From: Streptosporangium carneum
GTDB lineage: Bacteria > Actinomycetota > Actinomycetes > Streptosporangiales > Streptosporangiaceae
Assembly (NCBI RefSeq): GCF_027922005.1
Contig: NZ_BSEV01000002.1
Location: forward strand, 1 to 64,000
Direction of reading: 5' to 3'
Length of the DNA stretch: 64,000 nt
The first letter of the stretch is position 1, and every line of letters starts with the position of its first letter. The notes beneath the pieces were generated by a model. It did not search any database. It worked only from the letters and a program-made list of their open reading frames with translations, and was not told the origin of the DNA. The position numbers and the translations under genes are program-made. Positions 26,126 to 33,931 of this stretch are shown here, piece after piece.

Positions 26126-27970
26126 CTACGGGAGGGTCGCGAGGTGCGGCTTGACGGTCTTGGAGAAGTTCCAGTTGTTGCTGGCGTCCCAGTTGATCGA
26201 CCAGGTCATGGCGCCCCGGATCCCCGGGTACGCGTTCGGCGGCACGAAGCTGCCGCAGTTGGTCTTGGTGGCCAGGCAGGTCAGCGCCTGGTTCACCAGG
26301 GACGGGGCGACGATGCCGCCACCCGCCGCACCCGGTCCTGCGGGCAGGCCGAGGGCCACCTGGTCGGGACGCAGGCCGTTCTCCGTCTGGATGCAGGCCA
26401 GCGCGGTCATGAAGTTGACCGTGCCCTGGGAGTAGGCGGCCATCTTGTCGCAGCCGAGCATGGAGCCGGAGTTGTAGTACTGGGTGTGGACGACGGTGAG
26501 GATGTCCTTGATGTTCAGCGCGAGCTTGAAGTACTCAGCGCCCGTCGACTGCATGTCGATCGTCTGCGGAGCCATCGTGATGATCAGGCCGGCGCCCGCC
26601 TTGGCGCGCAGCGACCGCAGGGCCTGGCCCATGTAGGTGGAGTTGAGGCCGTTCTCCAGGTCGATGTCGACGCCGTCGAAGCCGTAGTTCTGCATCAGGG
26701 CGTAGACCGTGTCGGCGAACTTGGTCGCCGCGGCGGCGCTGGCGACCTGGACGCGGCCCTTCTCGCCGCCGACCGAGAGGATGACCTTCTGGCCGCGCGA
26801 GTGGAGGGTCTGCACGTCGGCCTTGAACTGGGCGTCGGTGTAGCCGCCCAGGGAGGTCGACAGGCCCGGGTCGATGCCGAAGACGACCTCGCCCGCGGTC
26901 GAGGAGGCCTCACCGAAGGAGACGGCGACCAGGTCGTACTCCCTGGGCACCGAGGCCAGCTTGAGCTCGACGGCCGGGTTGTCGAAGTTGTGCCAGTAAC
27001 CGGTGAGGAAGTGCTTGGGCAGCGGGGTGGTGGTGCAGCCGGTCGTGGTGGCGCCGGCCGGGTCGCTCTTCGGCCCCTCGCCGGCCGGGTTGTAGGCCGC
27101 GACGGTGTAGGTGTGCAGCTCGCAGTCGCCCAGACCGGAGATCGTCGTCGAGGTGCCGGTGACGGTCGCCTTCAGCGTCGTGCCCTCGTAGACCTTGTAC
27201 CCGCTGATCGGGCCGGTGACGTCGGTCCACGACAGCGCGACGCCGTTGGCGCCGCCGGTCGCGGTGAGCCCGCCCACCTTGTTGGGGAGTCCGTTGGTGC
27301 AGTTGTTCGTGGTGGCGCTGGCCGGGTCGCTCTTCGCGCCCTCACCGGCCGCGTTGTAGGCCACGACGGTGTAGGTGTGCGGCTCGCAGTCGCCCAGGCC
27401 GGAGATGACGGTCGAGGTGCCGGTGACCGTGGCCCGCAGGGTCGTGCCCTCGTACACCTTGTAGCCGGTCACGGTGCCGCTCGCGGCGCCCCACGACAGG
27501 GCGATGCCGTTCCGGCCGCCCGTCGCGGTCAGCGCGCCCGGCTTGCCCGGCACGGTCTCGCTGCTGCCGCCGCCGCAGTCGGCGCCGTTGAGCTTGCAGT
27601 TCAGCGGAAGGGAGTTGGCCCCGCCCGGCGTGCCGAGGAAGCCGAACGTCACGCTGCCGCCCGCCGGGACGCTGCCGTTCCAGCCGACGTTGCTGAAGGT
27701 GAAGTGCTGGCCGCTCTTGGTCAGTGTGGCGTCCCAGAAGGAGCCGACGTTGATCCCCGTGGGAAGGTCGAACTCCACCTTCCAGCTGCTCAGGGCCGCA
27801 CCGCTGTCGTTCTTGATCGTGTATCTGCCCTCGAAGCCCGAACCCCAGTCGCCGACCTTGGAGAAGGTGGCGGTGGCCGAGGCGGCCTGGGCGGGTGACG
27901 CGACCGCCGTGGCCGCGACGGCCAGGGCCGCCGCGGCGACGAGCGATCGAGCTATGACGCGAAATCTCAC
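26126..27970 (-). CDS. Secreted CBM2-FnIII-FnIII-GH18 chitinase
   Basis: 614 residues from GTG 27970, which has GAGG six bases upstream; an ATG five codons earlier (27985) has no ribosome-binding site. Signal peptide ends SPAQA. CBM2 is followed by two related fibronectin III domains (GYKVYEGTT in both). The GH18 domain has a complete FDGVDIDLEN active site, QYYNSGSM and MTWSINWDAS, close to the 760-residue enzyme downstream. It is probably the most upstream active chitinase of the island. Confidence 0.94.
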   Translation of the reverse strand: MRFRVIARSLVAAAALAVAATAVASPAQAASATATFSKVGDWGSGFEGRYTIKNDSGAALSSWKVEFDLPTGINVGSFWDATLTKSGQHFTFSNVGWNGSVPAGGSVTFGFLGTPGGANSLPLNCKLNGADCGGGSSETVPGKPGALTATGGRNGIALSWGAASGTVTGYKVYEGTTLRATVTGTSTVISGLGDCEPHTYTVVAYNAAGEGAKSDPASATTNNCTNGLPNKVGGLTATGGANGVALSWTDVTGPISGYKVYEGTTLKATVTGTSTTISGLGDCELHTYTVAAYNPAGEGPKSDPAGATTTGCTTTPLPKHFLTGYWHNFDNPAVELKLASVPREYDLVAVSFGEASSTAGEVVFGIDPGLSTSLGGYTDAQFKADVQTLHSRGQKVILSVGGEKGRVQVASAAAATKFADTVYALMQNYGFDGVDIDLENGLNSTYMGQALRSLRAKAGAGLIITMAPQTIDMQSTGAEYFKLALNIKDILTVVHTQYYNSGSMLGCDKMAAYSQGTVNFMTALACIQTENGLRPDQVALGLPAGPGAAGGGIVAPSLVNQALTCLATKTNCGSFVPPNAYPGIRGAMTWSINWDASNNWNFSKTVKPHLATLP

Positions 27971-27998
27971 GTTGACCTCATGCATTCGGTGGGGGGTG

Positions 27999-28071
27999 GC
28001 CGTACGGCTCGCGCCCCTTTGGGGGGTGCTCCTCTGCAGGCGGCGAGGAGGCGGGGTGCGAGCCGTACGGC
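27999..28071 (-). terminator. Long hairpin upstream of the 614-residue chitinase
   Basis: A 19-bp stem: 27999-28017 pairs with 28053-28071 (core GCCGTACGGCTCGC) with one G-T wobble. The 35-base loop itself contains CTCCTC...GAGGAG. It follows the end of the degenerate CBM2 gene and precedes the chitinase start by about 30 bases, so it may terminate the former or regulate the latter. No U-tract is seen. Confidence 0.6.
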
Positions 28072-28121
28072 GGGTAGGGCGCGTTCCCGGGGCCGCAGGA
28101 AGGCCGGGACCGCGCCGTGGT

Positions 28122-28634
28122 TCAGCGCAGGCCGTTGTCCGGGGCGGTGGCGGAGGAGGCGACGTCGCAGTTCGTCTCCCCGCTCGTCGCTCCGGACGGG
28201 GTGCCTGTCTCTATGTGGTCGGTCCCGCCGGCGGTGACCGGCGGCGCGTCTGACCGGGTGGGGAACTCTCGCCGCGGCAGGGCCTGATCGGTGGTGGCAT
28301 CGGCTCCTGCGGACGCGTGCGAGCCGCCCGGAGTGGTGAGTGCGGCCGCGTCGTTGCGGCCCGCGATGGCGCGGGTGAGGTGCCGCCCGCTGTGAGTCGG
28401 CACGACGTGCGGAAAGGACCCGACGACGGTGTCCGCCGAGAGGTCGAATTCAGCTTTCCGGCCCGCCGGAACCGCGATGGTGGCATTCTTGAGGGCGTAC
28501 CTGATCCTGAGCCCCGGCCTCCGGTCGGAAGACGCGGTGAGAGCGGCCGTGGCGACGACGTCGTCAGGCACGGACACCTCGGACAAGGGGCTTGCAAACT
28601 CAGTCAGAACGAGTAAGGGAAGAGTACGCCGCAT
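28122..28634 (-). CDS. Degenerate CBM2-like protein, probably a decaying chitinase fragment
   Basis: 170 residues from ATG 28634, behind GGGAG. The segments YALKNATIAVPAGRKAEFDL, GSFPHVVPTHSGRHLT and VTAGGTDHIETGTPSGA align in order with the CBM2 of the adjacent chitinase (YTIKNDSGAALSSWKVEFDL, GSFWDATLTKSGQHFT, VPAGGSVTFGFLGTPGGA). The binding tryptophans are gone, about 40 residues are inserted, and no catalytic domain follows. The signal peptide is also weak. The frame remains open and a good palindrome lies upstream, so it may still be expressed. Confidence 0.5.
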   Translation of the reverse strand: MRRTLPLLVLTEFASPLSEVSVPDDVVATAALTASSDRRPGLRIRYALKNATIAVPAGRKAEFDLSADTVVGSFPHVVPTHSGRHLTRAIAGRNDAAALTTPGGSHASAGADATTDQALPRREFPTRSDAPPVTAGGTDHIETGTPSGATSGETNCDVASSATAPDNGLR

Positions 28635-28786
28635 GATCGCTCCCATGAAGGGGGAACCTGGGGGGTGGAGGCGTCCGAACGCTCGGACCTTCACGTGGTG
28701 ACGACTTCCGTCTTCACGTTCTCGCAGCTCGCGATCGCTCAAGATGGCGGGGGGCGCACCATCGGGACCTCGCTTCCTCATTTCTT

Positions 28787-28803
28787 TTAGGAAAGTTTCC
28801 TAA
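28787..28803. promoter_or_regulatory. Palindrome TTAGGAAA-G-TTTCCTAA
   Basis: A perfect 8-bp inverted repeat around one base, 153 bases upstream of the degenerate CBM2 gene. From memory it resembles the AGGAAA-N-TTTCCT operators of ROK-family regulators of actinomycete chitosanase genes (CsnR type). The rest of 28635-28949 holds no gene that I can support. Confidence 0.55.
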
Positions 28804-28902
28804 GAGTTGTCGCGATCGTAGCCTTGACAGAGATTCGCCACAAGGCCCAAAAGCTCCAGGATTCAACGATCCAGCTAGGCACGTTCCAAAATCCGTTCAT
28901 GA

Positions 28903-28937
28903 CGACGCCCGCGACGCACCATGCGTCGCGGGCGTCG
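28903..28937. terminator. Hairpin after the nitroreductase gene
   Basis: A perfect 16-bp stem, 28903-28918 with 28922-28937 (core GACGCCCGCGACGCA), around a 3-base loop, 13 bases past the nitroreductase stop on the minus strand. TTTT appears about 12 bases further on. Confidence 0.75.
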
Positions 28938-28949
28938 CCACGGACACTG

Positions 28950-29621
28950 CTAACCCAGCACCTGGGAGAGCGGTTTGCGGGCCAGGTCGGGGACCTCGGC
29001 GTCGTGGGCCGCGTAGCCGATCGGGAACAGGATGTAGGGCCGTTCGTTGCCCGGGCGTTCGCAGATCTCGGTCAGGAAGGCCATCGGGTTCGGCGTGTGG
29101 GTGAGGGTGGACAGGCCCATCGCGTGCAGGGCCGCGATGAAGAACCCGCAGGCGATGCCCACGCTCTCGTTGACGTAGTAGTGCTTGACCCGGGCGCCGT
29201 CGGGGCGCACGCCGTACTTCTCCGCGAAGCAGACCACCAGCCACGGCACGGTTTCGAGGTAGCTCTTGTCGGAGGTGGTCTCCAGGTGGGCCAGGGCCTC
29301 GCGCCACTCGGGGGTGAGCCGCCCGCCCTCGTAGTTCTGCCGTTCCTCGACCTCGGCCGCCTCCCTGATCCGCTTCCTGGTCTCGAGGTCGCCGATGACG
29401 ATGAACTTCCAGGGCTGCTGATGGGCTCCCGAGGGCGCGGTGTTCGCGGTCCTGATCGCCAACTCGACGCATTCGCGCGGCACGGGCTCGTCACTGAAGA
29501 AGCGCACGCTTCTGCGCAGGTCCATGTGTTCGTAGAACCGCTGTCCCCGCTCGACCATCTCGGCCTCGGGATAGCGCGCGGGCCGGTATGGAATGAATGG
29601 GTGTGAATGCTCCCGTGCCAT
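28950..29621 (-). CDS. Nitroreductase family protein (FMN-dependent)
   Basis: 223 residues. The family fold is shown by RRSVRFFSDEPVPRE (FMN-binding N-terminus), NTAPSGAHQQPWKFIVI, and a glycine-rich GIACGFFIAALHAMGL. Members reduce nitro compounds, flavins or related substrates; this one resembles the iodotyrosine-deiodinase-like branch. ATG 29621 follows GGAGG. It is divergent from an Lrp-type regulator gene with 136 bases between them, a layout suggesting that the regulator controls it. Confidence 0.88.
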   Translation of the reverse strand: MAREHSHPFIPYRPARYPEAEMVERGQRFYEHMDLRRSVRFFSDEPVPRECVELAIRTANTAPSGAHQQPWKFIVIGDLETRKRIREAAEVEERQNYEGGRLTPEWREALAHLETTSDKSYLETVPWLVVCFAEKYGVRPDGARVKHYYVNESVGIACGFFIAALHAMGLSTLTHTPNPMAFLTEICERPGNERPYILFPIGYAAHDAEVPDLARKPLSQVLG

Positions 29622-29633
29622 TTCGCCTCCATC

Positions 29634-29653
29634 GTTGCCATATGTGCCATATA
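29634..29653. promoter_or_regulatory. Repeated GCCATAT motif between nitroreductase and Lrp genes
   Basis: GCCATATGTGCCATATATGC contains GCCATAT twice, 10 bases apart, close to one helical turn, in an AT-rich patch just upstream of the nitroreductase start. It is a reasonable operator for the divergently encoded Lrp protein. Confidence 0.35.
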
Positions 29654-29757
29654 TGCAGGCGTAGTCTGAGTCACGGCTCCAGGCTGGGCAACACACCTGC
29701 CGCTTCACTGCCAGATCGTCAGTGCCGGGCACGAGCCGCACTCCGGAGGTGAACAGA

Positions 29758-30231
29758 TTGGCAGCTCGGAGGAACGGGCTGGACGAGCTCGACCGCAGGG
29801 TGCTCCACCTGATCAGAGAACGTCCCAGGACCGGCCTGCTAGAGATCGCCCGCCTTCTCGGCGTCGCCAGGGGCACCGTCCAGGCCCGCCTCGACCGGAT
29901 GGTCGCCGACGGCGTGATCACCGACTTCGGCCCCAACCTCTCCCCCCGCGCTCTGGGCCACCCCGTGCAGGCGTTCACCACGCTCGAGGTCGAACAGGTC
30001 TCCCGCGCCGAGATCTCCGCCGCCCTCGAGGCGATCCCCGAGGTCCTGGAGGCCCACATCGTCACCGGTCCCGGCGACGTCTGGTGCCGGATCGTGGGCC
30101 GCGACCACGAGCACATCCAGCAGATCATCGACCAGACTCTCGCCATTCCCGGAGTACGGCGCAGCAGCACGGTGATCACGTTGTCCACGGTGGTCCCGCA
30201 CCGGGTGCAGCCCCTGGCCGACAACCTCTGA
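29758..30231 (+). CDS. Lrp/AsnC family transcriptional regulator
   Basis: 157 residues from TTG 29758, chosen because GGAGGTGA lies exactly at Shine-Dalgarno distance; GTG codons at 29722 and 29749 are possible but poorly placed. The helix-turn-helix is in the first 60 residues (LLEIARLLGVARGTVQARLDRM) and an Lrp ligand-binding domain with VTGPGDVWCRIVG follows. It is divergent from the nitroreductase gene. Confidence 0.88.
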   Translation: MAARRNGLDELDRRVLHLIRERPRTGLLEIARLLGVARGTVQARLDRMVADGVITDFGPNLSPRALGHPVQAFTTLEVEQVSRAEISAALEAIPEVLEAHIVTGPGDVWCRIVGRDHEHIQQIIDQTLAIPGVRRSSTVITLSTVVPHRVQPLADNL

Positions 30232-30318
30232 CCGCGTCCGCCGGCCTTCGCCGTGTTCGTACCCCGTCCTCGCGTCCCGTCACCGTGACCGCCGGGGCCC
30301 GGCCCCGCCACCTCCGCA

Positions 30319-30474
30319 CTCACCCCGCTGGGCGAGACGCTCAAGGAGACCGTCTCCTCCCTGGTCCTGTGGGCGCACGAGCATCTCGACGACATCGACC
30401 GGGCCAGGGAGCACTACGACGAGACGAACGGCGGGCCGGCACGGCCTGCCGCACCGGCCCCCGGTCTCAGGTGA
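30319..30474 (+). pseudogene. C-terminal remnant of an HxlR family regulator
   Basis: 51 codons read LTPLGETLKE, then LVLWAHEHLDD and REHYDE before TGA. This is the conserved tail of HxlR-type winged-helix regulators (Y-x-LTPLG ... W ... AR-x-x-YD). There is an in-frame stop at 30286-30288 and no start or DNA-binding part, so it is a gene fragment. Its end overlaps the last 8 bases of the convergent exporter gene. Confidence 0.55.
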
Positions 30475-31597
30475 CGGCGAAACCGCCGAACAGCAGGAGG
30501 GCGAGCCCGAGGGCGACGACCACGTTGACCACGGTCGCGGCGGCGAAGACCCCCACCGGACGCCAACCGGCCTCCTTGAGCGAGGCCACCCTGAACTCCA
30601 GGCCGATGCTGACGAACGCCAGCGTCAGGAACCAGGCCCTCAGATCGTTGACCTCGCCGATGGTCGCCTTGCCCTCGGCCGGGGTCACCGTGGTCAGCCA
30701 CCAGGTGGCCACCACGGAGGCCGCGACGAAGCCGAGCACGAACTTGGGGAAGCGACGCCAGAACTCGCCGGGGCCGGGGCGCTTCGCGTCCGCGCGGCGC
30801 TCGACCCTGAAGGCGAAGTAGGCGGTCAGCGCGATGGTCACGATGCCGATCAGGGCGTTCTGGGTGACCTTCACGATGCTGGCGACCGCCAGGGCGTCGT
30901 CTCCGACGATCGCGCCGGCCGCGGTGACCGCCGCGGTGGTGTCGATGTTGCCGCCGATCCACGCCCCGGCCACCGCGCCCTCCAGCCCGAACACGCCGGC
31001 CAGCCAGGGCAGGATGAAGATCGACGGCAGCGCGAAGGCGATGACCAGGCTCGCGCTGTAGGCGAGTTGCTCGCGCTTGGCCTGTACGGCGCCCGCCGCG
31101 GCGATGGCGGCGCTCACCCCGCAGATCGACACCGCGGCCGACAGCAGCGCGCGGAGCCTGTCCTCGAGGCCGAGCCTGCCGCCGAGCCACCAGGTGAACA
31201 GGAACACCGTGGTGATCAGCACGATCGCCTGGACGATCGCGGGCCCCGCGGCCGTGGCGATCACCTTCAGGTTGATCGAGGCGCCCAGCAGGACCAGGCC
31301 CGTCTTGATGAAGAACTCGGTCCTGAAGCCGCCCGCGAGGCGGTCGCGCAGCCCGGCCGCGGTGAGCACGGCGTTGCCCACCAGGCCGATGACGACGGCG
31401 TAGACCGGATACTCGATCGCGGCGGCGACGCCCTCGAGCGCGGTGCCCTTGAGCAGGGCGGGGACGTTCTGGTCCAGGTAGCGGGTCGCCGCGGCCAGCA
31501 GCAGGACGACGAGGACCCCGAGCAGCGCCCATCCGGCGCCGGGACCCGGCCGCGCCGCGGCCGTCACCGTGACGTCCCTTCTCTCCTCGGCGCTCAT
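30467..31597 (-). CDS. YeiH family putative sulfate exporter
   Basis: 376 residues with about ten membrane segments. It belongs to the conserved membrane family PF03601 (YeiH), shown by FFIKTGLVLLGASINLKVI, AAVSICGVSAAIAA and WIGGNIDTTAAVTAAG. The family is annotated as a sulfate or other anion exporter on limited evidence. ATG 31597 overlaps the stop of a small membrane-protein gene (ATGA). Confidence 0.88.
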   Translation of the reverse strand: MSAEERRDVTVTAAARPGPGAGWALLGVLVVLLLAAATRYLDQNVPALLKGTALEGVAAAIEYPVYAVVIGLVGNAVLTAAGLRDRLAGGFRTEFFIKTGLVLLGASINLKVIATAAGPAIVQAIVLITTVFLFTWWLGGRLGLEDRLRALLSAAVSICGVSAAIAAAGAVQAKREQLAYSASLVIAFALPSIFILPWLAGVFGLEGAVAGAWIGGNIDTTAAVTAAGAIVGDDALAVASIVKVTQNALIGIVTIALTAYFAFRVERRADAKRPGPGEFWRRFPKFVLGFVAASVVATWWLTTVTPAEGKATIGEVNDLRAWFLTLAFVSIGLEFRVASLKEAGWRPVGVFAAATVVNVVVALGLALLLFGGFAVT

Positions 31598-31731
31598 CAG
31601 GGCACCAGCCCGACGGGGATCACGCCGGTGAGGACCAGTGCCAGCAGCACCAGGCCGACGACCGTGGCCGCCCAGTCCTCGCTGACCGCCGTCCGGCCCT
31701 CTGTCTCCGTGGGGGGATCTGTCTCGCTCAT
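31597..31731 (-). CDS. Small membrane protein coupled to the YeiH exporter
   Basis: 44 residues. A polar N-terminus (about 16 residues, rich in Glu and Thr) is followed by EDWAATVVGLVLLALVLTGV, one membrane helix, and a short tail. ATG 31731 has TGAGG eight bases upstream. Its stop overlaps the YeiH start in ATGA, so it is the first cistron of the operon. The EDW-A-GL pattern resembles the extreme N-terminus of longer YeiH proteins, so it may be a split-off first helix or a small partner subunit. Confidence 0.65.
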   Translation of the reverse strand: MSETDPPTETEGRTAVSEDWAATVVGLVLLALVLTGVIPVGLVP

Positions 31732-31886
31732 CTCACGACCTCACTCGTCGTCCTGCGGCGCCCCCCGAGCATTTCCATGGTAAGCAGATCGGAATTAAAG
31801 GTAAATACGCTCTTTGCCGGCGGATGGGAGAGTCTCCTGCGAGGAGTAGCGTGGACGCGTCCGGTAACACCCCATGGAGCACCGCT

Positions 31887-32537
31887 ATGTTCTTCGGCAT
31901 CACCGATATATGGACCTATGTCCTCGGCGCCTTCTTCATCGTCCTGCTGCCCGGCCCGAACTCTCTCTACGTGCTCGCGACCGCCGCGCAGCGCGGGGTA
32001 CGGCAGGGATACCGCGCCGCGGCGGGAGTCTTCATCGGCGACACCGTCCTGATGGTGCTCGCGGCGGCCGGAGTCGCCTCGCTCCTGAAGTCGACACCGG
32101 TCCTGTTCAACGTCGTGAAGTACGCCGGAGCGGCCTACCTGGCGTGGATCGGGTTCCAGATGCTCCGCGGGGCCTGGCGCTCGTGGCGCTCGCCCGACGC
32201 CGTACAGGCCGCCCCCGCGCCACAGCGCACCGCGGAGAACCCCCTCCGCAAGGCGCTGGTGATCAGCCTGATGAACCCGAAGGCGATCCTGTTCTTCATC
32301 TCGTTCTTCATCCAGTTCGTCGACCCGGCCTACGGCGCGCCCGCGCTGTCGTTCCTGATCCTGGGCGCCATCTGCCAGCTGTTCAGCGTGCTCTACCTGT
32401 CCATGCTGATCTTCGGCGGCACCTTCCTCGCCGCCCAGTTCCGGGCACGCCGCAAGCTGTCGGCCGGGCTGACCACCGGGGTCGGCGCGCTGTTCATCGG
32501 CTTCGGCGCACGTCTGGCCACCGCGACGCTCGGCTGA
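31887..32537 (+). CDS. LysE/RhtB family amino-acid exporter
   Basis: 216 residues, matching LeuE-like exporters in length. Six membrane segments are visible, with LLPGPNSLYVLATAAQRG near the N-terminus (the PGP motif of the family) and LMNPKAILFFISFF in the middle. It likely exports a neutral amino acid such as leucine. ATG 31887 is used, with GGAG 8 bases upstream; a longer open frame exists but the family begins here. Its 3' end overlaps the next minus-strand gene by 44 bases. Confidence 0.9.
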   Translation: MFFGITDIWTYVLGAFFIVLLPGPNSLYVLATAAQRGVRQGYRAAAGVFIGDTVLMVLAAAGVASLLKSTPVLFNVVKYAGAAYLAWIGFQMLRGAWRSWRSPDAVQAAPAPQRTAENPLRKALVISLMNPKAILFFISFFIQFVDPAYGAPALSFLILGAICQLFSVLYLSMLIFGGTFLAAQFRARRKLSAGLTTGVGALFIGFGARLATATLG

Positions 32538-32895
32538 CCGGGAAAGGCGACCGGTCCCGCGGCTGGTTCACCTTGATCGCCACGCTGACGAGCGAGAGGA
32601 ACAGCTCGGCGTCGGCCCTGCCGTCGATGGCCATGGTCACCCACCCGGCGTCCCTGCCGGGGGTGACCCGCCTGCAGTCGGTGAGCACCCGGGCCCACCT
32701 GTCGATCACGGCTGTGGTGAGCAGCAGTTCGGCGGTGTGGTCCCCCCTCATCCTGACGATCTCCCGGCCCCTGGCCCGGAAGCCCAGGCCTTTGCGGGTA
32801 CGTTTCAACGCCAGGTCCGGCCAGCCGATGAGCTGAGCCGCCACATTCGCGACACCCTCGGTCGACCGCCCAAACGTGTGCGCGCGCACTGCCAT
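32494..32895 (-). CDS. Hypothetical protein, possibly DUF5519/luciferase-domain-like
   Basis: 133 residues, soluble and basic. The order GREIVRMRGD, a middle helix with RWARVL, and DAGWVTMAIDGRADAELFLS near the C-terminus resembles the small luciferase-domain/DUF5519 proteins, but identity looks low and the assignment is tentative. No strong ribosome-binding site is seen before ATG 32895. The 3' end overlaps the LysE gene. Confidence 0.55.
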   Translation of the reverse strand: MAVRAHTFGRSTEGVANVAAQLIGWPDLALKRTRKGLGFRARGREIVRMRGDHTAELLLTTAVIDRWARVLTDCRRVTPGRDAGWVTMAIDGRADAELFLSLVSVAIKVNQPRDRSPFPVSRASRWPDVRRSR

Positions 32896-33271
32896 GTTCG
32901 AATCGTCGCGGACCCGCCCTCATCGGGAAAGCTGCTGTTTCCGAACCGTTACACCGTTCCCACGATCCTTGGTCTTTCGGCCCGCGACGGCGCTGCGCCG
33001 TGCCCGCGGGAGCCCGTGGCGGGCGTCCGCCCGGCGCGCGGCGGCCACGGGACGAGCCGGGTCAGGCCGCCCGCTTTCGGCCGCACGACGGTCATGCCGC
33101 GTCGGCAGGTATAGCGAAGGCATGCGTTTGGTTCGGGTACGGTAAGTGGCCGGTCCACGCCGGAGTAGCTCTCCCGTAAGCCAATACGACAAACCCGACA
33201 AGTCTGGTAGTCCTCTGCCTGGGTAGGCGCGGATCCTCAGCGCCGGTCATTCCACCGTCCCGTGGAGCGTC
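32896..33271. other. Intergenic region without a recognised gene
   Basis: 376 bases between divergent genes. Frames here are short and have no convincing start. A GGAGTAGC word at 33164 recalls a manganese-riboswitch core but the rest of that motif is missing. It presumably holds the promoters of both flanking genes. Confidence 0.4.
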
Positions 33272-33919
33272 ATGAGTCATGCACCCGTCGCCCTCCCCCG
33301 CCTCACCGCCCTGATACGGCAGGCGGTGCCCAAACTTCTCGAAGGCGTGGTCGCCCCCCTGGCCGTCTTCTACGCCGCGCTGGCGGTCCTCGGCCTGAAC
33401 GGGGCACTGATCGCGGCGGTGAGCTGGGTCTACGCGGGAGTGGGATGGCGGCTGGTCCGGCGGGTCCCGGTGCCGGGAACGATGATCCTGGCAGCCATCG
33501 CGATCACCGTCAGGGCGCTGCTCGGGCTGTGGACCGGAAGCGCGGTGGTCTACTTCCTCCAGCCCGAGCTGGGCACGATCTGCATCAGCGTGGCCTTCCT
33601 GGCCTCGGTCCGGCTGAACCGTCCCCTGGCGCAGAAGCTGACCCTCGACTACATCCACCTGCCCTCCGCGGTGCTGAGGCACGAGCGCGTCAGGCGGTTC
33701 TTCGCCAGGATCACCCTGCTGTGGGCCTTCGTGCTGCTGGCCAACTCCTCGGTGAGCATCTGGCTGCTGCTCCACCAGTCGATCGGCACCTACCTGCTGG
33801 TCCGCACCTCGGTCGTGGCGCTGATCAGCGGCCTGGCGGCGGCCGTCTCCGTCTACGCCTTCCGGCGTGTCCTGCGCCGCCTGCACCACGACCCCGCCCC
33901 CGCCGCCCTGACCGCCTGA
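33272..33919 (+). CDS. Membrane protein, VC0807/DUF3159-like
   Basis: 215 residues with about six membrane segments and little polar sequence. The short loop RRVPVPGTM and the stretch RLNRPLAQKLTLDYIHLP are typical of a small family of uncharacterised actinobacterial membrane proteins often named VC0807. No function is known. ATG 33272 follows GGAG. It converges with the next gene. Confidence 0.7.
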   Translation: MSHAPVALPRLTALIRQAVPKLLEGVVAPLAVFYAALAVLGLNGALIAAVSWVYAGVGWRLVRRVPVPGTMILAAIAITVRALLGLWTGSAVVYFLQPELGTICISVAFLASVRLNRPLAQKLTLDYIHLPSAVLRHERVRRFFARITLLWAFVLLANSSVSIWLLLHQSIGTYLLVRTSVVALISGLAAAVSVYAFRRVLRRLHHDPAPAALTA

Positions 33920-33931
33920 CCCGGCGCGAGG

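Noticed and set aside
23874-28121. Search for DasR-type (dre) sites upstream of the chitinases
   Set aside because: No ACTGGTCTAGACCAGT-like sequence was seen in the intergenic spaces by eye; this does not exclude weak sites.
33150-33240. GGAGTAGC word resembling the manganese (yybP-ykoY) riboswitch core
   Set aside because: The second conserved strand and the paired stems of that riboswitch are not present.
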